A program made the position numbers and the translations under genes. From JAVVHH01 sp964657565 (GTDB lineage Bacteria; Pseudomonadota; Alphaproteobacteria; Acetobacterales; Acetobacteraceae), in NCBI GenBank assembly GCA_964657565.1, contig CAZZVQ010000010.1, forward strand, positions 1-64,000: a stretch of 64,000 nucleotides of DNA, in the 5' to 3' direction. Below are positions 24,591 to 37,075 of the stretch, piece after piece. The notes below the pieces were generated by a model. That model was not told the origin of the DNA. It did not search any database and was given only the letters and a program-made list of their open reading frames with translations. Position 1 is the stretch's first letter. Each line of letters begins with the position of its first letter.

Positions 24591-26969
24591 TCAGAACGTC
24601 ACGCGCAGCCCGCCATAGCCGGCGATGGGCGCGCCCGGGCTGAGGCTGCGGGTGTCGGTCGCATTCGGCACCTGCAGGATCGGCGTGTCGGACGAGACCG
24701 GCGAGAATGTGCCGAACGTCGCATAGCGGGCGTTGAACGCGTTCTCGACCAGGCCGAAGAGTTGCACGTTCGCGGTCACCTGATAGGCGGTGTGGACGTT
24801 CAGCACGCCGTAGGCGCCGGTCTTGGGCGTGAGGTTGGCCTCGTCGCCGAACAGCTGCCGGCCGCTGCTCACGATGCCGGAGACGCCGACCGACCAGGCC
24901 CCGGTCACCTGGTAGTCGGCGCCAACCTTCAGCAGATGGCGTGGGATGCCCGGCAGGCGATTGCCGGCGCGGACCTGGATGTTGCCGTTGGCGTCGGCAA
25001 GCGGGTTGTCTTCGCTGCTCAGCGTGAACGGCGTGCGGAAGGTTGCGTCGGTGAAGGCGTAGTTGGCGTAGAGCCGCACGGGGCCCGTCTGCAGCGTGGC
25101 GCCGGCCTCGACGCCTTGGCGCCGTGTGCGGCCCACGTTGCGGAAGAAGGCGCGGCCTACCGTGTCGCTGCTGACGAACAGGATGTCGTCGTCGCTGTCG
25201 GTGTGGAAATAGCCGGCGTGCCAAGTCAACCGCGCGTCGGTCCACGGCTCGGCCCGACCGCGCAGCCCGGCCTCGAAGGTGTGCGCGACCACCTGCTTGA
25301 GGTCCGGGTCGCCGACGAAGAAATTGGTCAAGCTGCACGGGGACGCCGCCGAGGCGCAGGACAGCTCGGCCGGCGTCGGCGTCCGGTTCGCTTCCGAGTA
25401 GCCGCCGTAGACCGTCAGCGACGGCAGCAGCGCGTAGGTGAACCCGGCGGCCGGGTTGAACCGGTTGTAGTTGTGCTCGCCGTTCAGGTCGGTGCCGATC
25501 TGGTCCCGCAGCGTGATGTTGGCCGAGTTGAAGCGGCCGGAGAGCGTCACGGCCAGCCGCGACGTCACGTCCAGCGTGTCGGTGAGGAACACGCCGTAGT
25601 AATTGTTGGTCGTGTGCACCCGCACCGGCGAGATCGACCCGTCCGCCTGGTCGATGACGACACCGGGGCCGAACCAGCCGCGATCGAGGCTGAGGCCGCC
25701 GAGGGAGGTGCTGGCGGTGAACTCGGTGGCGCCGCCGTCGTAGCTGGCGCCGACGACGAACCGGTTGGAGCGGCCGAACACGTCGCCGGTGCGGGTGAGC
25801 TGGGCTTGGGCGCCGTAGCCGTTGGTGTCCGTCGCGGTCTGGTTCAGGAACGCGTAGGGTCCGCCGTTGCGGAACTTGCGGATGCCGTACTGGGTGAAGT
25901 AGGGGCTGTTGCGGATGTAGTTCGGCACATTGTTGCCGTTGCGGTCGGTGAGCGGCGGCCCGTCCTCGACGCAAACGATGGTACGATCGTTGTCGCAGCT
26001 CTCGACCTGCGCGGCATCGCCGTTCAGCGTGCGCTGCGACAGGTTGCTGTAATACGCGTTGGCCTGGATCGAGGTGAGATCGTTGAGCTCCGTGGTGCCG
26101 GACAGCGTCACGCGGAGGTATTTATTGCGGGTCTCGTCCGGATAGGTGAACACGGCCGAGCGGCTGGCGGCGAGCAGTTGCACCGGCGTGGTGCCGTTGC
26201 CGACCAGGGTGTTGACCGCGCCGGTGACGTTGACATGGACCTCGGACCGATCGTTGCGCCAGCCGAGGTCGCCGAAGAATTGGCGGAGTTGCGAGGGCGA
26301 ATGGTCGCGCCAGCCATCCTCGTTGAGGCCGGTCGCGGCGAAATAGGCCGCCACGTTGCCGATCTGCTTGCCGTATTGGACGGAGCCGCGGATGCGCCCG
26401 AACGACCCGCCGAGGATTTCGGCCTCGCCGCCCCGATAGGTGAAGCCGTTCTTGGTCCGGACCGAGATGGCGCCGCCGAGCGCATTGAGGCCGAAGGCCG
26501 GGTTGGACCCGACCACGTCGATCCCGTCGATGGCGATGTCGGGGATGAGGTCCCAGTTGGTGGTGTCGCCGAACGGCTGGTTGAACCGCGTGCCGTTCAC
26601 GTAGACCGCGAGGCCCTGGGCGTTGCCGACCAGCGGCGAGGCCTCGAAGCCGCGGTAGAGCAGATTGGGCTGATAGGGGTTGCCCTGCGCCTCGTCGAGC
26701 GTCACGCCGCCGACGTTCTCGTTCAGCGCGCGCAGCGTGTCGCCGTAGCCATCGCGGGAAATCGTCTCGCGGGTCAGGACGGTGCTCTGCGCCGGCACCT
26801 TGTCGCGGTCCAGCCCGGAGCCCTGCAGCGGCGTGACGGCGATGACGTCCACCTGCGGCAGCTCCAGCGACGGCAGCCGGACGTCGGGCGCCGGTTGCGC
26901 CGCCGCGCCAGCCGCGGACGCCACCAGCACGGCCAAGGTCACTATTCCGCCGCTCGACCGACACCGCAT
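24591..26969 (-). CDS. TonB-dependent outer-membrane receptor
   Basis: A 792-residue precursor with signal peptide MRCRSSGGIVTLAVLVASAAGAAAQ. VDVIAVTP near residue 40 fits a TonB box. The plug domain follows (STVLTRETISRDGYGDTL, VYVNGTRFNQPF, GSNPAFGLNALGGAISVRTKNG) and then a 22-strand-type barrel to a terminal GYGGLRVTF, ending in Phe as expected for BAM recognition. Siderophore, cobalamin or another scarce ligand would be imported; the ligand is not readable. The start has GGGGAGGG upstream. A two-component pair begins 159 bases away on the other strand and may control it. Confidence 0.9.
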   Translation of the reverse strand: MRCRSSGGIVTLAVLVASAAGAAAQPAPDVRLPSLELPQVDVIAVTPLQGSGLDRDKVPAQSTVLTRETISRDGYGDTLRALNENVGGVTLDEAQGNPYQPNLLYRGFEASPLVGNAQGLAVYVNGTRFNQPFGDTTNWDLIPDIAIDGIDVVGSNPAFGLNALGGAISVRTKNGFTYRGGEAEILGGSFGRIRGSVQYGKQIGNVAAYFAATGLNEDGWRDHSPSQLRQFFGDLGWRNDRSEVHVNVTGAVNTLVGNGTTPVQLLAASRSAVFTYPDETRNKYLRVTLSGTTELNDLTSIQANAYYSNLSQRTLNGDAAQVESCDNDRTIVCVEDGPPLTDRNGNNVPNYIRNSPYFTQYGIRKFRNGGPYAFLNQTATDTNGYGAQAQLTRTGDVFGRSNRFVVGASYDGGATEFTASTSLGGLSLDRGWFGPGVVIDQADGSISPVRVHTTNNYYGVFLTDTLDVTSRLAVTLSGRFNSANITLRDQIGTDLNGEHNYNRFNPAAGFTYALLPSLTVYGGYSEANRTPTPAELSCASAASPCSLTNFFVGDPDLKQVVAHTFEAGLRGRAEPWTDARLTWHAGYFHTDSDDDILFVSSDTVGRAFFRNVGRTRRQGVEAGATLQTGPVRLYANYAFTDATFRTPFTLSSEDNPLADANGNIQVRAGNRLPGIPRHLLKVGADYQVTGAWSVGVSGIVSSGRQLFGDEANLTPKTGAYGVLNVHTAYQVTANVQLFGLVENAFNARYATFGTFSPVSSDTPILQVPNATDTRSLSPGAPIAGYGGLRVTF

Positions 26970-27128
26970 GACCGCCCTCCCCCTGCATGGCGCCGCAGCG
27001 CTTTGCGCGCGAATAAAGCCGGGCCACCGGGCGGGGGCTAGGCCGGAACTTCCCGGGATGGCCGGGAAGATTTCCCGAACCGTGCGATTTGTCGCAGGGT
27101 GCGGCACACCGGTCGGGAGGGAGCGGGA

Positions 27129-28412
27129 ATGTCATTGCGGAATCGGTTGTTCCTCGCGGTCGCCGCCGCTTTGCTCGCCAGCGTCATGCTGGGCGGCGCC
27201 CTGGCCGGCTGGCGGGCGCGCCACTCGGTGCTGGCGGAGCTGAGCGCGGCGCTGGAGGCGGGTGCCCGGACGGTGCGCGCCGGGTTGGACGACGCCGCCC
27301 TGGCCGCCGATCCGCGGGCCGAGGCGCACCGGCTCGCCGCCGCCTTCGCGCCGAACCGGCACGTCCATGCGTCCCTGCTCGGCGAGGCGGAGAGCTTGCC
27401 GGCGGCGCGCGTCAAACCGGCCGCGCCGGATTGGTTCGTCCGCCTGATCGCGCCCACGCTCGCGCCGGTGGACATCGCCAGCACGGCCGGCGTGATCCGG
27501 TTGCGGGCCGATGCGCGCAACGAGGTGGGCGAGGTGTGGGAGCAGTTCAGCGACACGGCCGCCGCGTTGGCGGTGTTCTGCGTGGTGGCGGCCGGGCTGG
27601 GCGCGGTGGCGATCCACCGGGCGCTGCGTCCGATCGGCCGGCTGGCGGCCGGCTTGTCGTTGGTCGGATCGGGCGACTACTCGGCGCGGATCGCCCCTGA
27701 CGGTTCGGCCGACTTGCAGCCGCTCGTCTCCGGCTTCAACCGCATGGCGGCGCTGCTGGACGAGGCGCGGAGCCGTAACGCGAGGCTGACCGAGCAGGTG
27801 CTGGCCTTGCAGGAGGAGGAGCGGGCGGAGCTCGCGGGCGACCTGCACGACGACATCGGCCCCGCGCTGTTCGCGGTCAGCCTGACCGCCGCCACGATCG
27901 GACAACTCGCGGCGGAGGCGCGGGCGGACGCGATCGTCGCCCATGCCGGCACCATCGGCAGCGTGACGGCGCAGATGCAGCGCTCGGTGAAGTCGCTGCT
28001 CGGTCGGCTGCGCCCGGTGCGCCCGACCGAGGCCGGGCTGCGGCCGGCCATGGACGCCCTGGTCGCCTTCTGGCGCGAACGCAACCCGCGCATCGACTTC
28101 GACCTGCACATCACCGCCGACGAGGCCACCCTGGACGAGCGGCGGCGCGAGACGATCTTCCTCGTCGTGCAGGAAGCCGTCGTCAACGCCATCCGCCATG
28201 GGCAGCCGGACCGCATCGGCATCGCCGTCGCCGGACAGCCCGGCGCCGTGTCGATCACCGTCAGCGACGATGGAAGCGGCCCCGCTGAACTCGGCCAGCC
28301 CGGCTTCGGCCTCGGCCTGATGCACGAGCGGGTGGCGGCGCTGGACGGGACGCTGTCGATCGGCGCGCGCGATCATCGCGGCTGGCAGGTCGATGCGCGG
28401 CTGCCGGCATGA
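27129..28412 (+). CDS. NarL/UhpB-type sensor histidine kinase
   Basis: A 427-residue membrane kinase. Transmembrane segments lie near residues 8-30 and 155-175 and flank a periplasmic domain of about 125 residues. A HAMP linker (RALRPIGRLAAGL) follows. The HisKA_3 dimerisation box ERAELAGDLHDDIGPALF carries the phospho-accepting His240. The ATPase domain has the N box (QEAVVNAIRHG) and G boxes (VSDDGSGP, GFGLGLMHERV). Its stop overlaps the start of the response regulator (ATGA), giving a cognate pair. The upstream divergent TonB receptor is the obvious candidate target. The stimulus is unknown. Confidence 0.88.
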   Translation: MSLRNRLFLAVAAALLASVMLGGALAGWRARHSVLAELSAALEAGARTVRAGLDDAALAADPRAEAHRLAAAFAPNRHVHASLLGEAESLPAARVKPAAPDWFVRLIAPTLAPVDIASTAGVIRLRADARNEVGEVWEQFSDTAAALAVFCVVAAGLGAVAIHRALRPIGRLAAGLSLVGSGDYSARIAPDGSADLQPLVSGFNRMAALLDEARSRNARLTEQVLALQEEERAELAGDLHDDIGPALFAVSLTAATIGQLAAEARADAIVAHAGTIGSVTAQMQRSVKSLLGRLRPVRPTEAGLRPAMDALVAFWRERNPRIDFDLHITADEATLDERRRETIFLVVQEAVVNAIRHGQPDRIGIAVAGQPGAVSITVSDDGSGPAELGQPGFGLGLMHERVAALDGTLSIGARDHRGWQVDARLPA

Positions 28413-29062
28413 GGGTATTGCTGGTGGACGACCATGCGATCGTGCGCGCCGGGCTGCGCGGGCTGCTGGCGGCGGATGGGCGGACCGAGGTGTGCGAGGC
28501 GGAGGACGCGCCGGCCGCGCTGGCCGCCATGCGCGTGGCGCGGCCCGACCTGGTCATCCTCGACCTCAACCTGCCCGGCATCGGCGGCCTGGACCTGCTC
28601 CGCCGCATGCTGGCCGAAGACGACCGGCTGCGCGTGCTGGTGTTGAGCATGCACGCCGAGGCCATCTATGCCACCCGGGCGATCGAGGCCGGCGCGCGCG
28701 GCTATCTCAGCAAGAACGCACCGCCCGACGAACTGATGACGGCGGTCGCCCGCGTCGGCGCCGGCGGCCACTATGTGGAGAACGAGATCGCGCAGGACCT
28801 CGCGCTGCAGCGCATCGCGCCGGCGCCGCTGGAGGGACGGCTGACGGCGCGGGAGCTGGAGATCGTGCGGCTGCTCGCGGCGGGGCGCAGCCTGTCGGAG
28901 ATCGCCGCCACGCTGCGTCTCAGTTACAAGACGGTCGCCAACGCCTGCACCGGCCTCAAGGCCAAGCTCGGCGTGTCGCGGACGGCGGACCTGCTGCGGG
29001 TGTCCATCCTGTTGAACCTGGGCGTCGCGCCCCACGCCACCGGCGTCAGCGACTTGTCGTGA
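28409..29062 (+). CDS. LuxR/NarL-type response regulator
   Basis: A 217-residue regulator: receiver domain with DD at residues 7-8, phospho-acceptor Asp52 (LVILDLNLPG) and Lys in GYLSKNAP, followed by a LuxR-type helix-turn-helix (LTARELEIVRLLAAGRSLSEIAATLRLSYKTV). It starts four bases before the kinase stop and should be phosphorylated by that kinase. It overlaps the 3' end of the convergent SDR gene by 17 bases. Confidence 0.9.
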   Translation: MRVLLVDDHAIVRAGLRGLLAADGRTEVCEAEDAPAALAAMRVARPDLVILDLNLPGIGGLDLLRRMLAEDDRLRVLVLSMHAEAIYATRAIEAGARGYLSKNAPPDELMTAVARVGAGGHYVENEIAQDLALQRIAPAPLEGRLTARELEIVRLLAAGRSLSEIAATLRLSYKTVANACTGLKAKLGVSRTADLLRVSILLNLGVAPHATGVSDLS

Positions 29063-29876
29063 GCCGTTCGGAGGCGGTCCACACCGCGCGGACGAGGACC
29101 GGGTCGAGGGCGAGCTTGTTCGGCGCCACCTTCTGGCGGTTCTTGAAGTAGCGGCCGGTGGTGCGGGCCAGGTCCGGCGACAGCGCCACATGCACCGGCG
29201 TGTCGGCGCCCTGCTCTTCGGTGCGCAGGAAGGGCCGCATCGCCGTCCACGCCAGGCCGATCACGCCGCCGGTGCGGATCAGGCTGGTGGCGACGGTGCC
29301 GGGATGGACCACGTTGGCCGTCACGCCGGTGCCGGCGAGCTGGCGGGCGGTCTCGAACGTGCTCATCATCACCGCCAGCTTCGAACTCGAATAGGCGCCG
29401 ACCATGGTCCAGCCGCGCTCGAGCTCGAGATTTTCCGGGTCGATGCGGGCGCGGTCGGAGGTCGAGGACCCCACCGTCACGATCCGCGACGGCGCGCCGG
29501 CCAGCAGCGCCGGCCGCAGCTCGCGCATCAGCAAGTGCGGCGCGAGGTGGTTGACGGCGAGGACGAGGTCGCGGCCCTCGGCGGTGCGCTCGCGCCGGGC
29601 GCGGAACACGCCGGCATTGTTCACGAGCAGGGAAATCGCGGGATACCGATCCCTGATTGCCACGGCGGCGGCCAGGGTGCTGGCCAGCGAGGACAGATCG
29701 GCGGCGACGACATCGATCGCGGCCTCCGGATGCTGGGCGGTGATCCAGGCCCGCGCCTCCTGCCCTCTCGCCTCGGTCCGCGCCGGCAGCACAAGGTGGA
29801 ACCCGGCCCGCGCCAGCCGAAGCGCGATCCAGCGCCCGATCCCGCTGGTGGCGCCGGTGACGACGGCGACGCTCAT
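29046..29876 (-). CDS. SDR-family oxidoreductase (retinol-dehydrogenase-like)
   Basis: A 276-residue enzyme starting MSVAVVTGATSGIGRWIALRL, with NNAGVF, Ser in VTVGSSTSDRA and YSSSK (Tyr-x3-Lys). The length and the C-terminal extension (KNRQKVAPNKLALDPVLVRAVW) resemble the retinol-dehydrogenase/WW-oxidoreductase-like SDRs. The ATG overlaps the stop of the LysR gene by four bases, so the regulator and the enzyme are one transcript. That is a less usual arrangement than divergent LysR control. The substrate is unknown. Confidence 0.85.
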   Translation of the reverse strand: MSVAVVTGATSGIGRWIALRLARAGFHLVLPARTEARGQEARAWITAQHPEAAIDVVAADLSSLASTLAAAVAIRDRYPAISLLVNNAGVFRARRERTAEGRDLVLAVNHLAPHLLMRELRPALLAGAPSRIVTVGSSTSDRARIDPENLELERGWTMVGAYSSSKLAVMMSTFETARQLAGTGVTANVVHPGTVATSLIRTGGVIGLAWTAMRPFLRTEEQGADTPVHVALSPDLARTTGRYFKNRQKVAPNKLALDPVLVRAVWTASERLTTSR

Positions 29877-30790
29877 TGGCTGAACATGTCGGAGAACTCG
29901 GGATCCACGGTCAATTGCTCGAGCAGGAAGTCCAGCACCGCCCGCACCCGCGGCGCGAGGTTGCGCCGCGACGGATAGATGGCATGCACCGGCACCGGCG
30001 GGAACCGCCATTCCGGCAATACGATGCGCAGCGTGCCGTCGCGCAGGTCGTGCCGCACCAGCCAGCGAGACAACGGGGCGAGACCGAGCCCGGTGAGCAC
30101 GGCCTCGCGCTTGGAGTCGGAGTTGTCGGTGCGGAAGCGGCCGCCGACGGGGATGTCGACCGGGCCGCCGGGGCCGTGCAGCGTCCAGACCTCGCGATGC
30201 GCGGCGCGGTCGTCGATGATGCAGTCGTGATGGGACAGGTCGGCCGGGTGCTGCGGCGCCGGGTTGCGGTCCAGGTAGGACGGCGCGCCGACGATGACCG
30301 GCGAGAACGCGCCCATCTTGCGCACGATGTAGGACCGCTCGACCGGCAACTCGCCGGCATGCACCGCCAGGTCGACCGCGTCATGCACCAGGTCCAGGGT
30401 CGGCTCCTCGTGCACCAGATCGATCGACAGGCCCTGGTGCCGCTGCAGCACCACGTGGATGCGCGGGGCGATCACGACCCGGCCGAACACCGGCTGGCAA
30501 CTGATCCGGACCAGCCCGGTGATGCCGCCCTGGCGCGACCCGACGGCGCTCTCGGCCTCTTCGACGCATTGCAGCACGGTCTGCGCCGGGCCGAGGAAGT
30601 CGCGCCCCTCTTCGGTCAGGCCGACGCTGCGGGTGGTGCGATGCACGAGGCGCGCGCCGAGATGTTCCTCGAGCGCGGCGATCTGGCGGGAGACCGCCGG
30701 TTGGGTGACGCCCCGCTCGCGGGCGACGGCGGAGAACGAGCCGGTTTCAGCGACGCGGACGAAGACGCCGAGGGCGGAGAGCAGATCCAT
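29873..30790 (-). CDS. LysR-family transcriptional regulator
   Basis: A 305-residue regulator with N-terminal winged helix (LGVFVRVAETGSFSAVARERGVTQPAVSRQIAALEEHLGARLVHRTTRSVGLTEEG pattern across residues 5-65) and a C-terminal effector-binding domain. The sequence resembles the CrgA/AaeR-type subgroup that often sits next to oxidoreductases. It is cotranscribed with the SDR gene downstream. The family normally activates in response to a small ligand; the ligand is unknown here. Confidence 0.9.
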   Translation of the reverse strand: MDLLSALGVFVRVAETGSFSAVARERGVTQPAVSRQIAALEEHLGARLVHRTTRSVGLTEEGRDFLGPAQTVLQCVEEAESAVGSRQGGITGLVRISCQPVFGRVVIAPRIHVVLQRHQGLSIDLVHEEPTLDLVHDAVDLAVHAGELPVERSYIVRKMGAFSPVIVGAPSYLDRNPAPQHPADLSHHDCIIDDRAAHREVWTLHGPGGPVDIPVGGRFRTDNSDSKREAVLTGLGLAPLSRWLVRHDLRDGTLRIVLPEWRFPPVPVHAIYPSRRNLAPRVRAVLDFLLEQLTVDPEFSDMFSQ

Positions 30791-30864
30791 GCCCCAACGT
30801 AGCAGGAGCAGGCAGTTGCAAAAGTCGTTTTAGAGAGCACGAGGCGTCGGGCCTGCGGGCCTGG

Positions 30865-30887
30865 ATTGCCGGGTCAAGCCCGGCAAT
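30865..30887. repeat. Palindromic repeat (family C, single hairpin)
   Basis: ATTGCCGGG and CCCGGCAAT pair perfectly around TCAAG, followed by GACGA. It shares the GGGTCAAGCCC core with 21065-21152 and 38791-38884. Confidence 0.65.
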
Positions 30888-30938
30888 GACGAGAAGTAGC
30901 GGACGGCCTTTCAGCAAAGTCTCGCGCGATGAGACCCC

Positions 30939-31103
30939 CTAGAACACGATGTGCAGCATCCAGCAGAGGCTGAGGACGGTCGCGACCTGGCCGGTGCTCG
31001 TCAGCATGTCGCGTAAGGTCGCTTTCGGCTCCTCGGGCGGAAGGTCCAACCCCGAGATGAGGTCGGCGGTGGAGATGGCGCAATGGATGGGTTGCTTCTG
31101 CAT
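30939..31103 (-). CDS. Possible 54-residue small protein
   Basis: A small frame reading MQKQPIHCAISTADLISGL, then a charged stretch (PPEEPKATLRDM) and a hydrophobic end (VATVLSLCWMLHIVF). It could be a tail-anchored small membrane protein. No Shine-Dalgarno sequence is seen before its ATG, and I recognise no family, so it could equally be chance coding. It lies downstream of the hybrid-kinase gene on the same strand. Confidence 0.3.
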   Translation of the reverse strand: MQKQPIHCAISTADLISGLDLPPEEPKATLRDMLTSTGQVATVLSLCWMLHIVF

Positions 31104-31158
31104 AGTGACGTGGAGGTAATGCCGCGGGCTCGCGGCGGGAACTCTGTTTCGGCTCCTA

Positions 31159-34184
<3,026 letters not shown>

Positions 34185-34188
<4 letters not shown>

Positions 34189-35585
34189 CTGGTCGACGGA
34201 AACCAGTTGCCATGGAAGCCCGGCGGGATCGGATGCGGCAGGTGCACCGTCGCCACCGGCGCATCCTCGAAGCGGCGGGCATCGAGGATGACGAGGTCGG
34301 TGGTCCCCGCGTCCACGTTGAGCACCGTCCCCATCAGCCAGCCGGAGTCCTCGTCCGCGCCCTCGGGGATGAACACGAACTCGCCGGGCAGGTGGCCGTC
34401 GCCGAACTCATGCACCTCCCGCTCGCCGGTGATCATGTCGTGCTTGTAGAGCCGGGTCGCGCCGGAGAGCTGCGTGTTGCCGTCGGGGGGCACGGAAACG
34501 GTGTAGATGAAGCGGTGCTGCTGGCCGAAGCGGCGCTCGTCGATCCGGGGGAATTCCTGCGGCGTGGGATCGATGGTGCGGCGCTCGACGCGCCGCGTCG
34601 CCGGGTCGATGGTCCAGCGCTGGAGGCTGCCCAGCGCATCGAGCCCGCTGCCGTCGCCGGTGAACATCTGCGGATACGCGATCACGTCGAGCACGACCCG
34701 GCCCGCATCATCGAACGCGTTGGCGACATGGAAGACGAAGCACGGGTCGACGTCGCACCAGACCATGTCGGCGCCGGCACGCCGCAGCAACCCGACCCGG
34801 GCAGGATGCGCCGCGTTCCAGCGGAACGGGAAGGCATGGCCGCCGAGGACGGCGCGCATCGAGAAGGTGACGGGCAGGTCGAGCACGATCACGAACCGGG
34901 TGGTGATGGCGCAATCGTGGATGCACGGCCCATCCTTCACCGCGATGGGCACGTCGCGCGTGACGACGCCATCGGGCGCGACGACCACGTGGCGGACGGT
35001 GTCCCAGATACCGCCGTCATAGGCGATGGCGTGGAGTTCGCCGGTGACGGGGTCCAGGTGGGGGTGACCGCTGTAGGAACCGGCGAGGGTGCCGTCGAAC
35101 GGGTTGTAGCGCTGGCCATCCAGGGCGTCGGACAATTCGACGGGGAAGCTGCCGGCTTCGACGAGGGCGAAGGCGCGGCCGGCGATCGGGACGACGTTGG
35201 TGTTGACGGTGTCGTTGCGGCCGCGGCGAGGACCGGGCGCCGGGTCGCGGCCCAGCGCGGCGGCGGCCAGGCGGGAGAGGATCCAGCGATTGCGGTACCA
35301 GACCGCTGCGCCGCCCTGCAGCGCGATGCCATGGACCATGCCGTCGCCGAGGAACCAGTGATGCGAGGTCGGGTCGGGCCGGACCGGGTTGGCGCCCATC
35401 TTCAGGTAGCGACCGTCCAGGCCAGGCGGGATACTGCCGGTGACCGGCAGGTCAGTCAGCGTGAGTTCCTCGCGCATCGGCGCATGGACGCCGACGAGGA
35501 AGGGGCTTTCGCGCTGCGGCCGCCGCCAGCGGTTGAAGCCGGCGATCAACTCGACGCCGCGCTCGGCAAGGCTGCGGAAACTCAT
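34185..35585 (-). CDS. Carotenoid oxygenase (RPE65/CCD) family protein
   Basis: A 466-residue protein of the iron(II)-dependent carotenoid-cleavage family. Family marks are IPPGLDGRYLKMGANP near the start, HHWFLGDGMVHG, NTNVVP, SGHPHLDPVTGEL, GPCIHDCAIT and the terminal PHPIPPGFHGNWF. These supply the four histidines that bind iron (in HPHLDP, IHDCA, the mid-propeller region and FHGNW). It would cleave a double bond of a carotenoid, apocarotenoid or stilbene-like compound in the cytoplasm. GGGGAGA precedes the ATG. Its stop overlaps a possible start of a hybrid kinase, and a UbiH-type hydroxylase is divergent to it. Confidence 0.88.
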
Positions 35586-35652
35586 GCTCGTCTCCCCTGC
35601 TGTCGGCGCGTCCTTCACTTATCTAGAGCGTGTCAGGGTTTGGATAGGTCGC

Positions 35653-36870
35653 GTGCCGGAAGCATTGGTCAAAGCATTCGATATCGTGGTGGCCGGCGCC
35701 GGGCCGGTCGGGCTGGCCTTTGCCGCCTCGCTCGCCGGCACCGGGCTGCGGATCGCGCTGGTGGACCCGCAGCCGGAGGCCGCGCTGGCCGACCCGGCCG
35801 ATGACGGCCGCGAGATCGCGCTGACCGACCGCAGCGTGGCGCTGCTGGAGGCGATGGGCGCGTGGCAGCGAATCCCCGCCGATGTGATCGCGCCGCTGCG
35901 CCGCATGCAGGTGCTCAACGGGCCCTCCGACTACGCCATGCGGCTCGGGGTGGGAGACAGCGCGGACAGGATGCTCGGACGGTTCGCGCCGAACCACTGG
36001 CTGCGCCGCAGCCTGCACGCGGTCGTGCAGGAGCAGGCGGGCGTTGTGATCATGCCCGGGCTGTCGGTGGCGGCGATCCGGGTCGGGCGGGGCGACGTCC
36101 TGGCAACGCTGTCGGATGGGCAGGACCTGATCGCCCGGCTCGTCGTGGCGGCCGACACGCGCCGCTCGCGCCTGCGGCAGGCGCAAGGGATCGGCGCCGC
36201 GCTGCATGACTATCGGCAGCGCATGCTGGTCTGCCCGGTCGCCCACCCGGTGCCGCATCACGAGACGGCGACGGCCTGGTTCGAGTATGGCCAGACGCTG
36301 GTGACGCTGCCGCTGAACGGGCAGCGATCCTCGGCGGTGATGACGGTGTCCGAGGCGGACGCGGCCCGGCTGCTCGGGATGGACGACGCCGCGTTCGGCG
36401 GCGAACTAACCCGGCGCTACCGCGGCCGGCTCGGCGCGATGACCCCGGTGGGCGAGCGGCACGCGGTCCCTGTCGTGACCGCCTATGCCCACCGCTTCGT
36501 GGGGCGTCGCTTCGCGCTGCTGGGCGATGCGGCGGTCGGGATGCACCCGACGACGGCGCATGGCTTCAATTTTGGCATGTTGGGACAGCATGCCTTGGCG
36601 CAGGAAATCCGCGCCGCCGTTGCGGCACTGCGCGACGTGGCCGATCCCGCGGCGCTGGCGCGCTACCAGGCGGTGCACCGGGCGGAGACGCGGCTGTTCT
36701 TCACCGGGGCGGAGGCCCTGATGCGGCTGTATGCGGCCGGCGACAGCCTGCCGGCGCGGCTGTTGCGCAATGGGGCGCTGCGGCTGGGCAATCTGCCTCC
36801 GCTCCGCCACGCGCTCGTGGGCCGCATGCGCGACCCGGACACCGGCAAGGACCGGCACAACCCACGGTAG
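35653..36870 (+). CDS. UbiH/UbiF-family FAD-dependent monooxygenase
   Basis: A 405-residue flavoprotein: GxGxxG dinucleotide motif (IVVAGAGPVGLAFAASLAG), a second block around REIALTDRSVALLEAMGAW and FAD-ribose motif FALLGDAAVGMHPTTAHGFNFGM. This is the UbiH/COQ6 hydroxylase pattern, so ring hydroxylation in ubiquinone synthesis is the default guess. The nearby carotenoid oxygenase leaves an apocarotenoid or other isoprenoid substrate possible. I start at the GTG 11 residues before the first motif; a hairpin (36975-37000) lies between it and the next gene. Confidence 0.83.
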   Translation: MPEALVKAFDIVVAGAGPVGLAFAASLAGTGLRIALVDPQPEAALADPADDGREIALTDRSVALLEAMGAWQRIPADVIAPLRRMQVLNGPSDYAMRLGVGDSADRMLGRFAPNHWLRRSLHAVVQEQAGVVIMPGLSVAAIRVGRGDVLATLSDGQDLIARLVVAADTRRSRLRQAQGIGAALHDYRQRMLVCPVAHPVPHHETATAWFEYGQTLVTLPLNGQRSSAVMTVSEADAARLLGMDDAAFGGELTRRYRGRLGAMTPVGERHAVPVVTAYAHRFVGRRFALLGDAAVGMHPTTAHGFNFGMLGQHALAQEIRAAVAALRDVADPAALARYQAVHRAETRLFFTGAEALMRLYAAGDSLPARLLRNGALRLGNLPPLRHALVGRMRDPDTGKDRHNPR

Positions 36871-37075
36871 TGTGAACGTCGGGAATACGATAAGCCACGT
36901 GCACCCTGGGGGGCGGCCCCATATGCAGGAGGCTCGATAACCGGCACAAGGCAAGGTAGAGTGCAGGGCTAAATCGGGGGAGCAAAAGGCTCCACCCCCG
37001 CCCCTCAAACTCGAGAGCGTTGACACCTCGCGTCCGATTGGCGCCGCTTGCGTCGGACAAGCTTGGACGCATGCG

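Larger units (their letters stand above)
30791..31158. other. 368-base intergenic region with one palindrome and one possible small gene
   Basis: Between the LysR start and the hybrid-kinase stop. It contains a family C palindrome (30865-30887) and a 54-codon minus-strand frame (30939-31103). No promoter, RNA gene or other element was recognised. Confidence 0.5.

Noticed and set aside
24762..27041. A 759-codon plus-strand frame opposite the TonB receptor
   Set aside because: Val/Gly/Ala/Arg-rich shadow without domain motifs; the minus strand is a complete receptor.
36975..37000. Hairpin CGGGGGAGC/GCTCCACCCCCG after the UbiH-type gene as terminator
   Set aside because: The stem has a bulge and no T run follows on the plus strand, so it was not called as a terminator.
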